Of a DNA stretch of 64,000 nt, positions 60,076 through 64,000 are shown one piece after another. A model generated the notes under the pieces. It did no database searches. It was given only the letters and a program-made list of their open reading frames with translations, and had not been told where the DNA came from. The DNA is taken from positions 1 through 64,000 of the forward strand of contig NZ_JAUQSW010000012.1 in assembly GCF_030581075.1 (NCBI RefSeq). The letters run 5' to 3'. How positions within the stretch are numbered: position 1 is the first letter of the stretch; each line of letters begins with the position of its first letter. A program made the translations under genes and the position numbers. This DNA is from Hymenobacter cheonanensis. Lineage in GTDB: Bacteria > Bacteroidota > Bacteroidia > Cytophagales > Hymenobacteraceae.

Positions 60076-61446
60076 CTAGTGGGCCGCCGCGTATTCCTTG
60101 TAAAACTCCGGAATGGTTTCGATGCCCTTCAGAAAATTGAAAACCCCAAAGTGCTCATTGGGCGAGTGGATGGCATCGCTGTCGAGCCCGAAGCCAAGCA
60201 GCACCGAATCGAGCCCCAGCTCATTCTTAAACATGGCCACAATCGGAATGGAGCCGCCGCCGCGCGTGGGCACCGGCTTTTTGCCAAAGGTGGTTTCGAG
60301 AGCCTTAGCGGCGGCGCGGTAGGCGGCCGAGTTGGTGGGCGTTACGACGGGCTCGCCACCGTGGTGGGGCGTCACCTTCACCGTAATGCCGGCCGGCGCG
60401 ATGCTTTCGAAGTGCTTCTGAAACAGCGCCGTAATCTCGTCGCTGGTTTGGTGCGGCACCAAGCGCATCGAGATTTTGGCGTAGGCCTTGCTGGCAATTA
60501 CCGTCTTGGCGCCCTCCCCGATGTAGCCCCCCCAGATGCCGTTCACGTCGAGCGTGGGCCGGATGCTGGTGCGCTCGGGCGTAGAGTAGCCGGCCTCGCC
60601 CACGGCGGCGGGCAGGCCAATGCTCTGCTTAAACTCTTCCTCCGAGAACGGCGCCTGGGCCATTTCGGCGCGCTCCCCGGCGCTCAGCTCGTCCACGCTG
60701 TCGTAGAAACCGGGAATCGTGATGTGCCGATTTTCATCGTGCAGGCTGCTAATCATGTCGCAGAGCGCATTGATGGGGTTCATCACGGCGCCGCCGTAGA
60801 GGCCCGAGTGCAGGTCGCGGTTGGGGCCCGTCACTTCCACCTCGTGGTAGCTGAGGCCGCGCAGGCCCACCTCAATGCTCGGCACATCGTTGGCCAGAAT
60901 GCCAGTGTCGGAGATGAGAATAACGTCGGCTTGCAGCTTCTCCTTGTTCTCTCTCACAAAGATGGCCAGGTTGTTAGAGCCCACTTCTTCCTCGCCCTCA
61001 AACATGAACTTGATGTTGCAGGGCGCCTCGGCGCCGCCGTCGCGCAGCATCATTTCCAGGGCCTTCACGTGCATGTACACCTGGCCTTTGTCGTCGCAGG
61101 CACCCCGGGCGTAGATTTTCTCATCCTTGATAACCGGCTCAAAGGGCGGCGAGGTCCACAGCTCGTAGGGGTCGGCGGGCTGCACGTCGTAGTGGCCATA
61201 CACGAGCACGGTGGGGCGGTCGGGGCCAGCCATGTATTCGCCGTACACGATGGGGTTGCCAGCCGTGGGGCAGATTTCAACGCTAGTAGCGCCGGCTTCT
61301 TCGAGCCTGGCTTTCAGGTAGTCAGCGGCCCGCAGCACGTCGCCGTGAAATTTGGGGTCGGCCGAGACTGACGGGATGCGGAGCCAGTCAATCAGCTCTT
61401 CGAGAAAGCGATTCTGGTGTTGGGTGAGGTAAGCAGGTGCTGGCAT
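60076..61446 (-). CDS. M20-family dipeptidase
   Basis: The 456-residue enzyme has the zinc-binding motifs of the M20 family: VYGHYDVQPADP near residue 78, ARGACDDKGQVY near residue 112 (bridging aspartate) and MFEGEEEVGSNN near residue 147 (catalytic Glu pair). The family cleaves dipeptides and related amides; relatives include carnosinase-type enzymes. It is downstream of preA on the same strand, 97 nt apart, so a joint role in nitrogen salvage is possible. ATG at 61446 is preferred over one 16 codons upstream. Confidence 0.92.
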   Translation of the reverse strand: MPAPAYLTQHQNRFLEELIDWLRIPSVSADPKFHGDVLRAADYLKARLEEAGATSVEICPTAGNPIVYGEYMAGPDRPTVLVYGHYDVQPADPYELWTSPPFEPVIKDEKIYARGACDDKGQVYMHVKALEMMLRDGGAEAPCNIKFMFEGEEEVGSNNLAIFVRENKEKLQADVILISDTGILANDVPSIEVGLRGLSYHEVEVTGPNRDLHSGLYGGAVMNPINALCDMISSLHDENRHITIPGFYDSVDELSAGERAEMAQAPFSEEEFKQSIGLPAAVGEAGYSTPERTSIRPTLDVNGIWGGYIGEGAKTVIASKAYAKISMRLVPHQTSDEITALFQKHFESIAPAGITVKVTPHHGGEPVVTPTNSAAYRAAAKALETTFGKKPVPTRGGGSIPIVAMFKNELGLDSVLLGFGLDSDAIHSPNEHFGVFNFLKGIETIPEFYKEYAAAH

Positions 61447-61543
61447 AAGAGGAAAAGAATAAATGGTAGGACAAAAGTAGGCCGCTGGAAACAAGCCTGA
61501 CGCGACTTCCCCCCAGCGGCCCAGCTTAAACTACCATTCACCC

Positions 61544-62911
61544 CTAGCCTACGCCCAGTGCCCGGGCCTTGCCGGGCAGCGTTTTATGGCGCTCCTTGCT
61601 CAGCGCGGCGGCCGGCTCGGGCACCCAGTGGTGGCGCCCGCCGGCCTTTTCGTCGTTGAATTCGGTCGGAATGTTACCCGCCTCCGTGCGTTCCTTCCAG
61701 GTGAGGTGCTGGGTGCCATCGTCGCGGCGGTCCATCGTAATGCACTCATCTACCGGGCATACCAATGAGCACAGGTTGCAGCCCACGCAGTTTTCCTCGA
61801 TGATGGCGGGCGTGCGGGTGCCGGCCTGCAGCCGGATGGCCTGGTGCGCGCCATCCTCACAGGCCGTGTAGCAGAGCTGGCAGCCGATGCACTTTTCTTC
61901 GTGAATGTGGGCCTTCACCTGGTACTTCATGTTGAGGTCTTCCCAGTGCCGCACGTTGGGCAATGCCTTGCCCACGAAGTCGTAGATGGTGTTGAAATTT
62001 TTCTCCACCATGTACTGCTCCAGCCCGCTCACCATCTCGCGAATGATACCGAAGCCGAAGTGCATGGCGGCCGTGCACACCTGCACCGAGCTGGCTCCCA
62101 GCAGGATATGCTCCACCGCATCGCGCCAGTTCTCGATGCCTCCAATGCCCGAGATGGGCAGGCGCACGTCGGGGTGCTGGGCGCAGTTTTTCACCATGTT
62201 GAGGGCGATGGGCTTCACGGCCGGGCCGCAGTAGCCACCGTTAGTGCCCTGGCCATCCACTATCGGGTAGGGCGAAAACTGGTCTAAATCAACGCCAACA
62301 ATACTTTGGATGGTGTTTATCAACGAAATAGCATCGGCCCCGGCGCGTCGCGCGGCCTGCGCTGGCTCGGTAATATCAGAGATATTGGGCGTGAGCTTCA
62401 CGATAACGGGCTTTTGGGCCACCTCCATCACCCACTCCACTATCATTTGCAGGATTTTGGGCTCCTGCCCCACTGCCGAGCCCATGCCGCGCTCGCACAT
62501 GCCGTGTGGGCAGCCGAAGTTCAGCTCGAAGCCATCGGCACCTGCGTCCTGGCTTTGGCGCACAATGTCGTGCCATTCCTGCCGGCTCTGCACCATGAGC
62601 GAGGCAATAACGGCGTGGTCGGGAAAGCGCTTTTTGACCTCCGAGATTTCGCGCAGATTATCAGCCAGGGGCCGGTCCGAAATCAGCTCGATGTTGTTGA
62701 AGCCCACCAGCCGCTTGTCGCGGTAATTGACGCCGCCGTAGCGGCTCGACACGTTGATGACGGGCACGCCGAGCGTTTTCCACACCGCGCCGCCCCAACC
62801 TGCGTCGAAGGCTTTCATTACCTGGTAGCCCGAGTTGGTGGGCGGCGCCGAGGCTAGCCAGAAGGGGTTGGGCGACTTGATGCCGGCGAAGTTTATGGAG
62901 AGGTCGGGCAT
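61544..62911 (-). CDS. preA: NAD-dependent dihydropyrimidine dehydrogenase subunit PreA
   Basis: PreA is the flavin/iron-sulfur subunit that reduces uracil and thymine. The 455-residue product has an FMN-binding TIM barrel, beginning PNPFWLASAPPTNSGYQVMK, with the catalytic cysteine segment LNFGCPHGMCERGMG near residue 130. The C-terminal ferredoxin part has CIGCQLCYTAC near residue 345 and CVGCNLCSLVCPVDEC near residue 378. preT lies upstream; a palindromic repeat fills most of the gap. Confidence 0.95.
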   Translation of the reverse strand: MPDLSINFAGIKSPNPFWLASAPPTNSGYQVMKAFDAGWGGAVWKTLGVPVINVSSRYGGVNYRDKRLVGFNNIELISDRPLADNLREISEVKKRFPDHAVIASLMVQSRQEWHDIVRQSQDAGADGFELNFGCPHGMCERGMGSAVGQEPKILQMIVEWVMEVAQKPVIVKLTPNISDITEPAQAARRAGADAISLINTIQSIVGVDLDQFSPYPIVDGQGTNGGYCGPAVKPIALNMVKNCAQHPDVRLPISGIGGIENWRDAVEHILLGASSVQVCTAAMHFGFGIIREMVSGLEQYMVEKNFNTIYDFVGKALPNVRHWEDLNMKYQVKAHIHEEKCIGCQLCYTACEDGAHQAIRLQAGTRTPAIIEENCVGCNLCSLVCPVDECITMDRRDDGTQHLTWKERTEAGNIPTEFNDEKAGGRHHWVPEPAAALSKERHKTLPGKARALGVG

Positions 62912-62932
62912 ATTTTCTAGTTATAAAAGGCC

Positions 62933-63024
62933 GTCATGCTGAGCCTGCCGAAGCATCTTGCTCGCACCACTAAGGTTACTATCCCGACGTTGCGAGCAAG
63001 ATGCTTCGGCAGGCTCAGCATGAC
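62933..63024. repeat. Palindromic repeat, family member e
   Basis: Perfect arms 62933-62966 and 62991-63024 (34 nt) carry GTCATGCTGAGCCTGCCGAA and its complement. The loop is the most divergent of the family (ATCCCGACGTT). It lies between preT and preA, both leftward. Confidence 0.95.
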
Positions 63025-63045
63025 AAGCGCATTTCTTATCTCAAT

Positions 63046-64000
63046 TTATTCCTTGCTCAAAAAGGCGTGGATACCCCTAGCCGCCACCTTTGCTTCGGCG
63101 GCGGCGTTCACCACTTCAGCCCCTCCGTTGCGGGCATCGCCGGAGGTGAAGTACTGCGGGTTAGTGGTCTGACCCACGGCGTCGGCTACGATGCGGCCGC
63201 GGTTATCCAGCTCCAGACCCGGAATGTGGTGCAGAAAATGGGTTTGCTTGGCCTGGCCGGTGGCTTTAATAACCATGTCGCAGGGCTGCGTGAACTCGGT
63301 ACCGGGCACTTCCTGCACCCGGCCTTCGACCACGGTGGTGCGGATGAAGCGCACGCCGCTTACGTAGTCGTCGCCCACTATTTCAAGCGGGGCAACATTA
63401 AATAAACCCTTCACGCCCACGCCTTTGGCCAGGTCGTACTCAAACTCGTAGGCGCCCATCTCCGCTTTGCCGCGCCGGTAGGCCAGCAGCACCGTTTCGG
63501 CCCCGAGCCGCGCCGATTCGGAAGCGGCGTCCATGGCGGTGTTGCCGCCGCCCAGCACAATTACCGTGCGGCCAACCTGCATTTCGGCCTGGCGCTGGCG
63601 CAGCTCTTCAATAAATTCGACGGCACCCACGCAGTTGATTTTGTCTTCACCGGGCAAGCCTAGCCCGGTGGTTTTGCCCAGCCCGATACCCAGGAAAATG
63701 GCATCGTACTCGGCTTCGAGCTTCGCTAGGTCGGCGCGGCCGGCGATGGGCGCGTGGTAGCGCACCTCATAGCCAAACTGCCCTTGTAAATAGGCCATCT
63801 CGGCCAGGGCCTCCTCGTTGGTGATTTTGTAGGGCGCCACGCCGTACACCGTCAGGCCCGAGGGCTGGGCCTTGGCCTCAAAAACCGTGACTTCGTACCC
63901 TAGCGCCCGCAGCTCGCAGGCGGCCGAAATGCCGGCCGGGCCGGCGCCGATTACGGCTACGCGCTTGCCATTGGCCGGACCGGGGCTGAAGAGCTTTTTA
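63046..64000 (-). CDS. preT: NAD(P)-binding subunit PreT of dihydropyrimidine dehydrogenase (5' end outside the window)
   Basis: PreT pairs with PreA and supplies electrons from NAD(P)H. About 317 residues are visible; the N-terminus lies beyond the right edge. It has a first dinucleotide-binding motif (AVIGAGPAGISAACEL, near 63930) and a second (VIVLGGGNTAMDAASESARL, near 63530), typical of glutamate synthase small-subunit-like flavoproteins, and a closing GDARNGGAEVVNAAAE segment. preA follows on the same strand after the palindromic repeat. Confidence 0.93.
   Translation of the reverse strand, partial: KKLFSPGPANGKRVAVIGAGPAGISAACELRALGYEVTVFEAKAQPSGLTVYGVAPYKITNEEALAEMAYLQGQFGYEVRYHAPIAGRADLAKLEAEYDAIFLGIGLGKTTGLGLPGEDKINCVGAVEFIEELRQRQAEMQVGRTVIVLGGGNTAMDAASESARLGAETVLLAYRRGKAEMGAYEFEYDLAKGVGVKGLFNVAPLEIVGDDYVSGVRFIRTTVVEGRVQEVPGTEFTQPCDMVIKATGQAKQTHFLHHIPGLELDNRGRIVADAVGQTTNPQYFTSGDARNGGAEVVNAAAEAKVAARGIHAFLSKE

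Noticed and set aside
59824..61371. Long rightward open frame of 515 codons opposite the M20 peptidase
   Set aside because: It has no domain and runs through the terminator and antisense to a well-supported enzyme. High GC content gives long chance frames on the opposite strand.

Overview
This 64 kb window looks like a chromosomal segment from a high-GC member of the Bacteroidota, most probably Hymenobacter or a close relative. The reasons are the 16S rRNA 5' end, the Bacteroidota-type promoters (TTG, then 19-21 nt, then TAnnTTTG) in front of rRNA, tRNA and rpmH, Bacteroidota families such as RemB/Wzi-like and PorT-like outer membrane proteins, and few recognisable Shine-Dalgarno sequences. 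No phage, insertion sequence, CRISPR array or replication origin was seen. Most genes are housekeeping or envelope genes, with a few accessory patches.

Layout. 1-750: head of a leftward rrn operon with three tandem promoters. 0.75-6.5 kb: an interrupted YARHG gene, then purA, a STAS protein, Fur, a CHY zinc-finger protein and a RelA/SpoT enzyme, all leftward. 6.6-16.3 kb: tRNA-Leu, tig, clpP, a prolyl oligopeptidase, a LuxR regulator, clpX and a large ATP/ADP-carrier-like membrane protein ending in a cyclic-nucleotide-binding domain. 16.5-20.8 kb: a leftward operon of two paralogous histidine kinases, a single-domain response regulator and a response regulator fused to an adenylate cyclase. 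20.8-29.3 kb: a molybdenum cofactor and formate module (mobA fusion, moeA, an oxalate/formate-type MFS carrier with its small subunit, an FdhF/YdeP-type molybdoenzyme, a small conserved protein, fdhD). 29.4-34.2 kb: lpxB, queD, an iron/cobalamin-type BtuF-BtuC pair and hldD. 34.2-35.1 kb: an accessory islet with a toxin-antitoxin pair whose toxin is broken by a stop codon. 35.1-46.3 kb: a Ctp protease, rnpA, rpmH, an M61 peptidase, a TlpA-like thioredoxin, a PfkB kinase, tRNA-His, a DEAD-box helicase and aquaporin. 46.5-64 kb: upp, outer membrane proteins, an MsbA-like exporter, gmhA, comM, pyrD, a PagL-like deacylase, two small beta-barrels, an M20 peptidase, preA and the 3' part of preT.

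How the genes work together. The kinases, regulators and cyclase beside the cyclic-nucleotide-binding membrane protein could form a local signalling circuit, with sensor kinases driving a phosphorylation-controlled cyclase whose cAMP is read by the neighbouring protein. mobA, moeA and fdhD would mature the molybdoenzyme, and the MFS pair could supply its substrate. lpxB, hldD, gmhA, the MsbA-like exporter and the PagL-like enzyme all serve lipopolysaccharide. upp, pyrD and preA/preT serve pyrimidine metabolism.

The clearest structure outside genes is a family of five long palindromes near 13.5, 16.4, 41.5, 53.5 and 63.0 kb. They share their ends and a loop motif, while the stem sequences differ between copies but match within each copy. 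Other inverted repeats near 28.2, 30.6 and 33.1 kb abut start codons. Two genes carry single in-frame stops (YARHG protein; RelE-like toxin).
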